Assembly: GCA_020736575.1 (NCBI GenBank)
Contig: JAGPYM010000013.1
Coordinates: 434,001-498,000 of the forward strand
Length of the DNA stretch: 64,000 nt
Direction: 5' to 3'
From: Thelonectria olida
Taxonomy: Eukaryota > Ascomycota > Sordariomycetes > Hypocreales > Nectriaceae
Shown piece by piece: positions 9,873 through 22,646 of the stretch (the first letter of the stretch is position 1; each line of letters begins with the position of its first letter). The notes under the pieces were generated by a model. That model was given only the letters and a program-made list of their open reading frames with translations. It made no database searches and was not told the origin of the DNA. The position numbers and the translations under genes are program-made.

Positions 9873-12800
9873 TCATAGGGCAACGTGGCCCAAGGGGAGG
9901 ATTTTCGTCTTGTCACCTTGGAACTTGGCTCGATATTCGACAATGCCGTCGCCGATGGTCTGGAAGTCCTTGACCTTGCGGTTACGGAAATCCGTAAGCA
10001 ACTCCCGGAGACCCGAAATGTACTGCTGCTGCTGTTCGCCCTCGAAGTTACCATAGCCACCGAGCTGCAACAGAATCTGGTCATCTATCGCCGACCGGCA
10101 TGTTAGCAGTCCCCTCGCTAGGCACAACGCCACGCCTTTTCTCCACGTTGTGAGTCTAAGGGCACGTACCCGGGGCCTTCATATTCTCAAAGTGCTGGAA
10201 CTCGCACTGATCCCCTCGAGGGCAGACACCGGAGGTAAGTTCATCTGGGCATACTTCCCTCTGCATGTCGATCTTGTTGCTGTACGTTAAAGAGCGGAGT
10301 CCTCCCGCCACATTATCCTTGAATTCAGGGTGGAATCGGTAGGCATGGAAGCAGTGAAGAGGGGTTTCGTAGGGCACGAACGTGGACTTGGAGGACCCAG
10401 GGTCCAAGTGCGCGTCCGAGGGCTTCGGCGACTGTTCAATCTATCATCATGTCAGGGATGAATTACCTCTTTGTATTTGAGTGTGTTACTTCTCTGCCAG
10501 ATTCGGACGGCGTCTCAGAGGCTCCTTGGACCCCTGAGATTGCTTGGACAGCAGGTGAGGTTGCGGAAACACCTTGCAAGTCAGCATCGCCAGTCTCTAA
10601 GACTGCTACGTCGTTGATGGACATGTGTCCGTTGGGCGCCGAGTCTGCAAGGGCTTCATGATTAGGCAGCTCGACTCCAGCCTCAGTTGGTTCATACTCA
10701 TCCATGGACTCGCCATCTTCGCTGCTTGAATCCTCGGCTTCGTCCATAGCAACGTCCGAGTCCAGGTCAGAATCAGCATCATCGCGGCCCATCTGTTGCC
10801 AAGCGTCTCCCTCGGAGGCCAGTACGTCATTCGCAGAGGGGATGGCCTCGTTTACGGAAGTTTCAGCCTCCGTAGTGGCCTGGACTTGAGTAACGTCCTT
10901 GGATGCTTCTTCCAAGCCAGTATCCATCATTGTGCGAACATCTTCGTCAACCACCCTCGTACTTTCGCATTCATCGACTGCCTCTGTACTGGAGGGTTCG
11001 TCCGTTGTCACTTGGGGCTGGCTAATAAGCGAAGTTGGGTTGCTTGGTTCGACCTGTTTCTCAGGGAATTTATCCATCGACTGTGGCTCCGGACGAGGCT
11101 CGGCTGGGCCGGGAGTTAGTCTTCTGGGTGTGGTATCATCGATGAATCCACATCCAGAATTCGAACTGGGCAAGCAACTTCGGTGTCGAGACTCACCTGA
11201 CGTGGCCTCCGATTCAGAGCTCTCTTGGGGCAATTCATCTGGCACTAAATCCGCCACTTCCTCTCGAAGCCGTTCTTCTTCCTTGAGGCTGGCTTGGATC
11301 TCCTTTTCGATCCGGGCAACTTCAGTTTGCAACTCCTTCAGGTGCCGCATTTGTTCCTTTCTGTGGGCTTCAATAATCGGTAGCCGCTCGCTTGCAACAC
11401 GTGCCCGAAGTGGTGGTCTTCGCTCTCCCTTTTGACCGCGCACTTTGGGCAGCTTCAGTGGCGCTGGAGACGTGGGATGAGACGCAGGTTCGGACATCGG
11501 TGCAATTGCTTGAGCATCATCCTCCAACTCCACCCTGAGAGCCGCTGCAGCCCCAGAGATTAGCTGGGGAGCGCTTGTCGTTTCTGCACTTCCCTCTTTC
11601 GACTGATTCTGCGAATGAAACGGATAAGGTGACCCGTTGCTGGACTGCTTCGTCTTCTTACGTGCTTCAGCCTCGGCAATCTTGCGCTTCATATCCTCAA
11701 TTTGTTTATTCATGTTTTCGAGATCAATGCCGCTGCCGTACCCAGTTGGTGTACCAACTGTCTTGGGGCTGGACAGTTGGCGGTGGGGTATGTTGTCTGG
11801 GAGAGCCGGGTAGTCACGAAATGACGCTGTTCGCACAGGAGTGGAAGGTCGCCGAATAGGGGCCATCTCTTCGTCAGGGGAGTCAATGTCCATCTCAGTG
11901 TCATCTTCGTCGTCGCTAACAGCAATGAGAAATGGTCGTGAGTGTCTTTTGTGGCCAAATGGTCGCTTATGTACCGCAGCATCCGAGTACTCGTTCAAGT
12001 CAGCAGCCACTGGTCTTTTACGTTCAATGACACCTGGGGATGGCTGGGGTGTAGACGACAAGAAGAGGCCTGGGATTGAAGCAGCACCATTGGTGTCAGA
12101 CGTTTCAACGGTTGTCGGAGGTTGGTCAGGAGAGGGTTGAGCAGGTGCGGCGGTGAGATCAGAGTGTCCAGGGCCTGATGTGTTTTCGTTTATATTGGGT
12201 GAACTTGGTCTCGTTGGGGATTGTGGCACGCTGCTTTTCGTCGCAGGCGTCGTAGCAGCTTGGGGTTGCGCGGATCTGCTCGCCTCCCGCTGTTTTTTCA
12301 GAGCTTCCATCTTTTGTTGGATCAGCTTTGATTTCTCCTTTGATTTCTCAGATTGACTCTTAGGTAAACTGGGAGCATTGGGTGTCATCGTTGGCTCAGG
12401 CTCAACAGTTTGAGGCGGAGCGGTTTGCGGCGTAACATCCTGAGCAGCGACAACAGTCTTGGGCACAACCGTAGGCTTCACAGGCACAGGCTTCGCAGTC
12501 TCAGGTGCAGACTTTTCAGCAGTTGCTTCGGCAGCGGGAGCTGTCGACTTGGACGACTTCGCAGCTAACAACCGGGCAATTCGGTCTTTGCGCTCCTCGC
12601 CCTTGTCTTGGAGTTTCTCAACCTTCTTCGGGAGATCGTTGACCGCTTTGGGCTCTTTGATCACACTCGTAGTCCCATTATTTTCGCTGTGCCTCTCCTG
12701 CACTCTCGTAGATGGAGGCGGATCGGGCTGTTCTGCAACAAGTTTCGCCGCTGCTGGGTCAAGTCCCAAATCTGTGAACAGACCGTCTAAGAGTTCTTTG

Positions 12801-13753
12801 TCAATCCCCTCATCAAGATAATTTTGGTATCGAATATTCAGGGGCCACAGGCGGAGGATGGCGTCCTGGGCTTTCTTCTTGGCTTCAGCCACTGCTGCGG
12901 GTGTGCATTCGCCAGTGACATTGGGCGACTGGCCAGCACCGTCCTCATCGTTGAGAATGCTTGCGCCGGTGATGTCCATATCGCCCTGGTTTATTTCGGT
13001 GCGCGGGGTATCTTGAAGATAGTCAGTCTCCCTTTCCTGAGCGGGACAATCGACTCGGTCACGTCGACACTCACCGATTGCATCAGAAGCCGAATGCTCG
13101 AGGCCGTTTGACTGAATCTCACGGGGTGAAAGATATGGCGAGTAGGAGCCAGACCGCTCGCGTGTCGACTGTCCAGGCTCCCAGTAATGAGACGGCGGGT
13201 GGTCTTTTCCGATTGGTGCTCCCTCTCTGGCTTGTTGGCTGGCGACTTCCCTCGATTCGCGCCGGGGCAGGCCAGAACTCGTAACGCCGGGGCCATGATG
13301 GCTGCTGGGTGGAGGTACTTCCTGTCTTGGTTCATAGATATCCTCGAGCTCCCCCTCGCTGATTTCCCCTTCCTCCATGGGGTCCTCACCCGCTCCTTGG
13401 GAAGTCTTTCCGGCTTCTGCAGTCGTACCGTTTTCTACGACGTTGGTATCGGCGATCGGGAGGCGCTCGTCTTGTGCGGTTGGTGGTAGTACAGATGGAA
13501 AGGGGAATGCACCATTCATCCAAGGTTGGTGCCAATGTGTGGCATTTTGTTGAAAATTTAGTGCCAACCCAGGAATCGCTTGGCGGTTGTATTCATATGA
13601 TTCTGTTGCCACATTGCCATGATCAGGATACGCATAAGGAGCTTCTGCTGGCTGATATTGCGGAGCACCATATGGAGGTTGCGGTAGATGAGCAAAGGGA
13701 TTTTGCGGTTGCCAGCCGGGAGGAGGCCCATGGCCATAACCGGATTGGCTCAT
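9873..13753 (-). CDS. large CCCH zinc-finger protein, Red1 / ZFC3H1-like
   Basis: Main exons 13753-10490, 10431-10170 and 10084-9873. The 58-nt and 85-nt introns join into a conserved C-terminal block: LDPGSSKSTFVPYETPL, then VCPDELTSGVCPRGDQCEF with a final His (C-X8-C-X5-C-X3-H finger), then DDQILLQLGGYG and a DFRNRKVKDF helix. This block resembles the C-terminal zf-C3H1 region of S. pombe Red1 and human ZFC3H1, the scaffold that delivers unstable nuclear RNA to the exosome with Mtl1. The first 1,000 residues are low complexity (Pro/Gln/Ser/Glu-rich) with a predicted coiled coil near residues 775-830 (EIQASLKEEERLREEV). Read as one exon 1 the protein is 1,245 aa. Two further candidate introns of 93 nt (11196-11104) and 63 nt (13074-13012), both multiples of three, may shorten it to about 1,193 aa. 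Divergent from the myosin gene. Confidence 0.75.
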
Positions 13754-14590
13754 TTCTATCAGGGCGGTCGGGACACAGATTGTGTTGTCGTCGAGAATTT
13801 CACGTTAAAGAAAGGTGTTCAACGACGAGTCTGCAACATCGGATGTCAGGGCCTCGGTGGGTATGTGGACAAGATTGGCGGCGGTTGACGCGATATTAAT
13901 TGTTCCTTCGCGACGATGAAGTTTTGCGACAAGGATGGGTTCCCAAGGTCGCGGGTTCGTTGTGAGAGATGGGGCGGCGGATAACGGGTTCGAAGACGCG
14001 CAACACAGATTTGCAGATGCGCCGAAGAGAGTAAGACCCGGACCGAAGGCGCCGCCAAAGATCAGATGACGATATTCGATGGCGAGGGCTGGTCGCGGTG
14101 CCGCGGCCAAAGATCAGCTATGCAAAGTGAACTTTGTGGGACGGAAATGCGTTGGTTCGCTGGCCGCTCGACCAGGTCCAGTTTGCTTCACCACCTTGAT
14201 TGCCGCCTTCAGTCTAGCGTCAGCCAGTGGGTGACATATGCAAAATCACGTGCGGGGCTTTTGTTTACTTTGGCGGACCGGGCCCCTAGCAACCGCGACG
14301 GCTGCATCCCTGCCTGTGCCGCTACGTTGTTGCCCAACGCCTCAACTGTCCTGCACACATATCAAGATTGGTTTGCTTTCATGACACTTCCCATGAAGGT
14401 GTGATTGCGACCGGTGCGCGAGTACCTCTCATTCTGCCATTTTTGGGGCATCGATACTTCTCCTGCCCCGATATCTTCTCCTGTAAACTTTTTTGTTTAC
14501 ATACCTACGCAAGTACCGTCACAACGTAGAACGGGCAACATATTCCTACAAATCGTCAACATCAGATGTCGGTGGTGATTATTCTTCACC
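13754..14590. other. divergent promoter region, Red1-like / myosin II
   Basis: About 840 bp between two start codons on opposite strands. An ATCACGTG E-box core lies at about 14244-14251. No further gene seen. Confidence 0.5.
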
Positions 14591-17500
14591 ATGGCCTTTA
14601 ATTCCAACAATGCAGCGCATCGGCGCAGTAACCCCTTCGCGAGAACACCATCCGCCTCACCAGCCCCAGCCACTACAAATGGAAGATCGAAGTCTTCCAT
14701 CTTCCCCTCGACATCATCTACCCCTGCTGCTCCAACAACGCCTCCTCACAGCCGAACGAAGTCGAATGGCTCCTTTTCAGGCTTTCCGGCCCTTACTAGC
14801 GCAATAACAAGACTGCATCGAAGCGAATCGAAGAGCAGAGGGCCAGCGTCAGGAACATTTGCGCCTTCCTTCATCAAGACGGAGGAGATGAAGCGTAGCC
14901 ATGACGCAGTGAAAGGCATCGAGGGAGAAAACGACTTTTCAGGTAAAAGATATGTGTGGGTTAAGGATCCGCAAACTGGCTTTGTTCGAGGATGGGTTGT
15001 GGAAGACCTCGAGGGAAATCGGCTGCTGGTTCAGTGCGACGACGGATCTGTAAGCATCCTCATCGTGACATGAAATCAGAGACTAACCATGCTATAGCAA
15101 CGAGAGGTCGATTCCGACAGCGTCGACAAAGTCAACCCCGCCAAGTTCGACAAGGCTACCGATATGGCCGAACTGACCCATTTGAACGAGGCATCGGTCG
15201 TTCACAACCTGCACATGAGATACCAGGCCGACTTAATCTACACATACTCCGGGCTTTTCTTGGTTACGGTGAATCCCTACTGCCCATTGCCGATCTACAG
15301 CAATGATTACGTCAACATGTACAAAGGGCGCAGTCGTGAGGACACCAAGCCTCACATCTTTGCCATGGCCGACGAAGCATTCAGAAATCTGGTTGAGGAA
15401 GGGCAAAACCAGAGCATTCTTGTGACGGGTGAATCAGGCGCAGGAAAGACAGAAAACACGAAAAAGGTCATTCAGTACCTCGCAGCGGTTGCCCAACCTG
15501 AGTCGACTGGCAAAAGCAAGTCACAGCACTCGAACCTCTCCCAACAAATCTTACGAGCCAATCCGATTCTGGAGGCTTTTGGAAACGCCCAGACTGTACG
15601 GAACAACAACTCTTCCCGTTTCGGCAAGTTTATTCGTATCGGTTTTACACGAAACGGAGCCATCGCGGGTGCCTTCGTCGATTGGTACCTCCTGGAGAAG
15701 TCAAGGGTGGTTCGAATCAACCCACATGAGCGAAATTACCACATTTTCTACCAGTTGCTTAAGGGTGCCACCCCTCGTGTAAAGAAGGAGTTTCTCCTCG
15801 AGGGTCTCGACGTCGAAGATTTCTCCTATACTCGAGACGGCCATGACACGATTGTTGGAATTTCCGACAGCGAAGAATGGGATTCTCTGATGGAGGCTTT
15901 CGAGGTTATGGGCTTCTCAGACAAGGATCAAATGTCGATTCTTCGCACCATCGCAGCTGTCCTCCATCTTGGCAATATTAGCGTTGTCAAGGAGAGCCGT
16001 GCTGCCGACCAAGCCCGCCTGGCTGCGGATGCAAAGGACATCGCTTCCAAGGTGTGCAAACTTCTCGGGGTGCCCCTGGAACCCTTCCTGCAAGGGCTGC
16101 TTCATCCTAAAGTCAAGGCTGGTCGTGAATGGGTTGAAAAAGTCCAGACTCCAGACCAGGTCCGTCTCGGTCTAGATGCGCTCTCAAAGGGTATCTACGA
16201 GCGAGGTTTCGGTGATCTAGTGACTCGCATCAACCGACAGCTCGACAGAACCGGAATGGGACTGGACGATTCGCACTTTATCGGAGTTCTTGATATTGCC
16301 GGTTTTGAGATTTTTGACACCAACAGCTTTGAGCAATTGTGCATCAACTACACCAACGAGAAGCTGCAGCAGTTCTTCAACCATCACATGTTCGTTCTCG
16401 AGCAGGAAGAATATGCCAAAGAGCAGATCGAGTGGAAGTTTATCGACTTTGGTCGTGACTTGCAACCCACCATTGACCTCATCGAACTCTCCAACCCCAT
16501 TGGTATCTTCTCGTGTCTTGATGAAGATTGCGTTATGCCCAAGGCCACCGACAAGTCCTTTACGGAGAAGTTGAACTCTTTATGGGACAAGAAATCAACC
16601 AAGTACCGCACATCTCGCCTCAGCCAGGGCTTCATCCTGACCCATTATGCTGCTGAGGTTGAATACTCCACCGATGGATGGTTGGAGAAGAACAAGGACC
16701 CCCTAAATGATAACATCACTCGCCTTCTTGCCGCCTCGACTGACAAACACATTGCTTCTCTATTCTCTGACTGTGCTGAGGCAGAGGACGATTTCGGAGG
16801 CGGAAGGAGCCGTGTCAAGAAGGGTCTGTTCCGGACTGTTGCGCAAAGACACAAGGAGCAACTTCACAGTTTGATGACACAACTTCACTCGACGCATCCT
16901 CATTTCGTCCGATGCATTCTTCCCAATCACAAAAAGAAACCAAAGCAGTTCAATGCTATCCTCGTCCTCGATCAACTGCGATGCAACGGTGTTCTGGAGG
17001 GCATTCGTATCGCTCGAACCGGGTTCCCCAATCGACTTCCATTCTCCGAGTTCCGTCAACGATACGAGGTTCTCTGTCTAAATATGCCCAAGGGCTACCT
17101 CGAGGGCCAAGCTGCGGCGTCTCTCATGCTCGAGAAACTGGGATTGGACAAGGCTCTTTATCGTGTTGGTCTTACGAAGGTCTTCTTCAGAGCCGGTGTC
17201 CTGGCTGAGCTTGAAGAGCAACGAGATGCGTTGATCACACAGATCATGGCCAGATTCCAGTCGGTCGCCAGAGGGTTCATCCAACGACGGGCGGCAAACA
17301 AGAGGCTCTTCCGAGCTGAGGCAACCCACATCATCCAAAGGAACTTCAACGTATATCTTGATCTCGCCGAAAACCCATGGTGGCAACTGATCGTCAAGAT
17401 GAAACCTTTGTTAGGCACGACCAGAACCGCTGGAGAAGTGAAGAAGCGGGACGCCATGATCAAGCAGCTCAATGAGCAGATGCGAGTCGAGTCAGAAAAT

Positions 17501-20500
17501 CGCACCAAACTTGAAGAAGAGCGCCGCAACTGCCATTCCGAGATGATGCGAATCCAGCAGACTCTCGAGAGCGAACGAGCCCTGGCGCTCGACAAGGAGG
17601 AGATTTTCAAGCGGCTGCAGCTTCGAGAGGCTGAGCTTGAGGAGAAGCTGGCCGGGGCCATTGAGGACCAGGAAAGGCTGGAAGACGAGTTGGACGAGCT
17701 ATTGGAAGCCAAAAACAAAGCGGAACGCGACGTTGAAGCCCATCGCTCCTCGCTTGAACAAGCCGCGACCCTCATTGCTAAGCTAGAGGAGGAAAAGGGA
17801 CGGCTCGCTGCAAGATCTGCAGAACTGGAACAGTCCCTCGAGGAGATGACCCAAATGCAATCAGAGACGAGCGAGAAGGAGGCTGCTCTCGAAGACGAGA
17901 TCAGAATGATCCAGAGCCAGCTTTCCCTGAAGGAAAGAAAGGTTCAGGACTTGGAAGGCAAGCTTCTACAGGTCGATCAAGATCTCGAAGTGAAGCTTCA
18001 TACAGCACAGAAGGAGCTTCAGTCTTCCAAACTTCGTGAATCTACTCTGTCTCGGGAGAATCGGGACATCCAGGCACAACTTACCCAGCTCTCCAAGACA
18101 TCCACGGACTACGAGGACCTTGTCCGCCAAAAGGAGAGCGAGCTCTCACTACTTCGAAACGACAACAAGAAGTTTGAGAGCGAGCGACAAGCTTTGGAGG
18201 ACCAACGGAAATCGCTCACTTCTGAGAAGGAGAAGACTGTCGCAAGATTCCGCGAAGTGCAAGCCGAGCTGGAGGCGATGAAGTCGAAACAGGCTCAGCT
18301 AGAGCGTGAAGCAGAGGATGCCAAGAAGCTACTAGAGGAACGGCTATCGGAGGATGCCCAGGCCGACAAGAACCGCGAGGTGCTTGATTCTCAGATCAAG
18401 GATCTCAAGGACGAGTTGTACAAGACGCAGATGGACCTCAGTCGAGAGCGCCAGTCTCGTGACGACGTGCTCCTCCTTGGCGAGCACAAATACCAGTCTC
18501 TCAAGGACGAGTATGACCATCTTAACGAGTCCAAGATCATCATCGAGAAGGAGTTGTATGCGCAACAAGACACTCTCAGACGGACAATGGAGGCCCGATG
18601 CACTGCCGAGAAGGAACGCGACGAGGCTCGACATGAGATCCGAAGACTGCGTGCCGCCAAGACAGTAGCCGAGGAAGCTCGAGCGCAGGCAGAGATCGCT
18701 GGTGAACGACAAGCTTCAATGGCGGCCCGCGAGCGAGAGCTGAGCCTTCGAAAGGACCTTGACGCCGCTCAAGAACGACTTCAGTGGTTCGAGGACGAGT
18801 GTGGCAAGCTCAACCATCAGATCGAAGATCTAAACAAGTTGATTTTGGAGTCTGGCGAGTTCGGGCTCAAGAATGATCAGGCCAAGGAGAGACTCGAGCG
18901 GGAACTTGTCACCGTGAAGGGCCGTTTGGTCGCTTCAGAGAACGATAACCGCGCACTGCTCAACAAAATACAGCAAAAGGGCCTTGAAATTGCCCGCTCG
19001 TCATCTCGTGCCAGTGAAGCATCTCGTGGCCAGATTCTCACTCTTCAGCGGGAGAAGGCCAAACTGGAGGAACACAACAACAAGCTGCACAAACAGCTAG
19101 GTGATTCTCAAATCGCCATTGCCTCTCTCGAGAAGAGGGCCGAGAAGCTACAGCTGAACCTCGAGGATCTTAGCCACGAGGTGGCCCGCGAGGTTAAGTC
19201 CAGTAGGAATGCGGAGAAGGCCTCCTCTACCTTCACTGCCCAACTTGCCGAGGCGAACCGAAACATTGAGTCCGAAAAGCAGCTTCGAACACAGGCCCAG
19301 ACCACGGCCCGTACGCTTCAGGCATCTGTTGACTCCCGAGACAAGGAGCTTGCCGACTTGCGGTCTCAGATGCTCGATGTCCTGAGAACTGTCGATCCCG
19401 AAGTGCACATTCCCCCTCAGTCTGAAGGAAACGAGCAGGTTCTCCTCCAGAACTTTGACCTCGTCCGGAAGGTTGAAGAGCTTCAGCAGAGTCTTCGCAT
19501 ACAGACTGCAGCAAGGTCCAACGCAGAGCATCAGCTCGCCGACATGAGAGCCTCACGCCACGACACGCCCAGTCGTCCCAAGTTGGAGGAAATCCACCAC
19601 AACGAGGCGCCATTCCAAGGATCCCCTACCCAGAAGCGCTCGGCTAAATTCCATGCGCGAAACAACTCAATCCCTACTACTCCTACTCGTCGCTTCCAGG
19701 ACAACGATCACGTTCAAGATTCGACACGTTCAGATAGGACGGTTGATACCCTGAGCTTCAACAACAGGATGGATCTAAAGGCCGAGGTTGAGGAACTCCA
19801 GAACCAGCTTCAGCTCAAGGAAATGCAAAACCGGCACCTACAGAGCCAGCTGGATCGAAACACTCCGACCCCGGATTCATATGACGACCAGAGCCCATCG
19901 CTGCAGAGAATTCACAAGCTTGAGATGGTCAACAGCCGTCTTCACGAGATGCTTGATGACTCGTCGAAGAAGGTCTCGGCCTTGGAGAAGACGATCCGGT
20001 CTGGAGAGCTCTCTCTTCGCGATATCCAAACTCGATCGCATGAAGAGATCTTGGATGTCCTTAACAGCCAGGAGGAGTCTCGTCGTGCCCTGATCCACAG
20101 CCACAAGGACGCTGTGTCAGAACTCACTGACATCAAGGTTCACTTCGAGAAGCTGCGACGTGATCGGGCCACGGCAGAGGTTGAGCTTCGGGATGTGAGG
20201 TCTGATCTTCAGGAGATGGCATATGCTCGAGAGCAAGAGGCCCAAAGCCGCAACCAGCTGCTCCAAGAATTTGCTGATCTCCAGATCCGACTGGATGCTG
20301 AGACATCTAAGCTCGTCGACGTGACGTCAAGCCTGGACATCTACAAGAGCCGCGCCGATGAGTACTTCAGCAAGCTCGAGCAGGCAGAAATCGCTGTTCT
20401 GAAGGCCAGCCGCGCTGAGCAATTCGCCAAATCGCAAGCGAAGGAGGCCGAGGACAGCTACGCAGTGATTATGTCAGAACGCCAGAAGATGGATGCCAAT

Positions 20501-21896
20501 CTTGAAGATCTCCAGCGCCAGAACCAGAGGCTCGAGGAGAAGGTTGAGGACATCTCGACCGACCTGGACGCAGTCACTCAGGCCAAGAAGCGACTCCAAC
20601 ATGAGCTGGAAGATTACCGCAATCAGCGCGCGATGGACATTGAGGACAAGGAATCAAGCATGGAGCAGACGCGTAGGAAGTATCAAGCCGAGTTTGCTAC
20701 CCTGACCAACGAGCTTGACCTGGCCCGCGAGGAGAAGCTGTTCAAGCAGGCCGAAATCACCCGTCTTCGAGAGGAGCTCGACGACCTGAGGTCGAAGTGG
20801 GATGACGAGGTCCTGAACAGCTCTACTTGGTCCAAGGAGAAGTCTCGCCTCGAGTCGACCCTGGCCGATGTTGCGTCGTCTCGGGACGAGGCTGTCAATG
20901 CCCACACCGAAGCCCAGAGCAAGGTTGTTTCTCTGTTGTCGCAAGTCCGAACCCTTCGATCTTCAGTTGACGAGGTTACCACGGAACGTGATGCTTTGCT
21001 TCGCGAGAAGCGAAATGTCGAAGCCCGTCTCGAGGAGGCCAAGGCCGGCCTCGAGGACCTCGTCAAGGGCGACAGCCCGTCTCTGCGCAATGCTGCCAAC
21101 ATTGACAGGGAGATCCTTGACCTCAAGTCTAGCCTTGCCCAGCAGGAAGATATTGCCGCGGCTGCCGTGGAAAAGATGAGACGCGCCGAGGCCCTCGTCA
21201 CAGAGATTCAGAAGGATGTGACAACTGAGCGGGAGTCGACTGCTCAACTCCAGAAACAGAAGGCTACCCTCGAGAAGAGCCTGAACGAGGCACAGCTCAA
21301 GCTTATTGACCTTGAGACCAAAGGATACTCGAGCGCGAGCCAGGACATCAAGTTCCTTCACAAACGAATCCAAGAGGTAAGCAGTGGCCCAACTCGTGGC
21401 TCCTTTTTTTACAGGCATAGCTAACAAGCAGCAGCTTGAATCTCAACTCGAGGATCAGGAGAACGAACGCAGCAAGTCCCAGCGATCTGTTCGAAACGTG
21501 GATCGAATTGTCAAGGACCTGCAAAGCCAAATTGATCGCAAGGACAAGCAGAACGTCCAGCTCTCGGAGGATGTCTCCCGAATGCGAGACAGGGCAGACA
21601 AGCTCCTGGCCACAATTGAGGAGCTTCAGTCATCCGAGTCTGACAACCAGCTCTCGGCCCGACGTGCTGAGAGGGAGCTGCGTGAAGAGAAGGAAAAGAC
21701 GCTGCGTCTTGAGCGGGAGCTGCAGGGGTGGAAGAACCTGCGGAATGAGAAGGGATCAGGAAGCGTCATGGGCAGCGTCCGCAGTCGTATGGGCCCCTGG
21801 AGGGTCAGCGAGGGAGACGACACCTCCTTCATTGACGTGCCCAAGAGGAAGAGCAGCCTTAGCCGGGTGCCCAGCCTAACCAAGGGGTTTTTGTAA
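14591..21896 (+). CDS. MYO2: class II myosin heavy chain
   Basis: Three exons: 14591-15049, 15098-21376 and 21435-21896 (the last acceptor could be 3 nt earlier), 2,399 aa. Residues 1-115 are a Ser/Thr/Pro-rich extension. An SH3-like N-terminal subdomain (KRYVWVKDPQTGFVRG, about 117-150) precedes the motor. Motor motifs are intact: P-loop GESGAGKTENTKK (about 263), switch I NNNSSRFGKF, switch II DIAGFEIFDTNSFEQLC, and the SH1/SH2 helix LRCNGVLEGIRIARTGFP. One clear IQ motif (FQSVARGFIQRRAANKR, about 875) and a second degenerate one follow. The remaining 1,450 residues are heptad-rich coiled coil, broken near 1,490-1,560 by a Pro/Ser/Thr segment. In filamentous fungi this myosin acts in actomyosin ring assembly and septation. 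The length and long tail exclude classes I and V. Confidence 0.96.
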
Positions 21897-22646
21897 GAGC
21901 AAGATGAATCAATGGATAAGGGGTGGTGGGTATTGGGACAGGAGGCGTACTTGAGCATGGAGCGTCGTTCGCATTGTTTCGGGTTTTTTGGGTGTACCAA
22001 CAAGACAGGGGACAAACAAGGCATGGGCTTAAGTCGGAATGTGAGAGAATTGGACGGGACCGTAATCGATATTTTCGCGTGCCTTTTTAATATGGGAATA
22101 CGTAGCAATAATGAAGAACTGAGTAACGAGACCCGTCTTTGGCGTCATGAATTCCCTACCTCTTATTATCTGTCCTTCCGGTGACTCTGTTTGGGGGAGG
22201 CATCTTACCCTGGAGAGCCATGGATCACAGCAGAAATGGCCGCGAGCATTTAAGGGCTTGTATTGAGATGAAATGAGTGGCCTCTATAAGTCCTTCCTAG
22301 CGAAATGTCCATGTACTAGAGTACAAGATGACCGCTTTGTAGTTTTTTCTCTCTTTTATTTCATTTTTGGCGTTGTCGTGATAGCATCATTTTGAGCCTA
22401 ATGGGGATCGACCTTTCTTTTTGGTTTCTTTCTATTCCATTTTCAACGTCATCTTCTTCCTTCGCCCCTCCATCCCTAGATATACATACACATTCCTCTT
22501 TCGTCTCGGGATTTTAGGCGTGAAACGGAATGGCCTGAGTTCGTAAAGAACCCATCGCCTTTAGTTGTGTCCAGGACACAGTTTTCGCAGAACCGAAAAC
22601 ACACCAGGCGTCTTGGAAAGAAAGGGACATGTTGTAGACGTTGGGA
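21897..22646. other. convergent 3' region, myosin / unknown gene
   Basis: Spacer between two gene ends. The segment around 22330-22500 is T/C-rich. Nothing coding is supported. Confidence 0.5.

Noticed and set aside
11640..11670. GTAAGA donor-like site inside the Red1-like gene
   Set aside because: No branch or acceptor at fitting distance, and the coiled-coil sequence (EAEARKKTKQ) continues smoothly.
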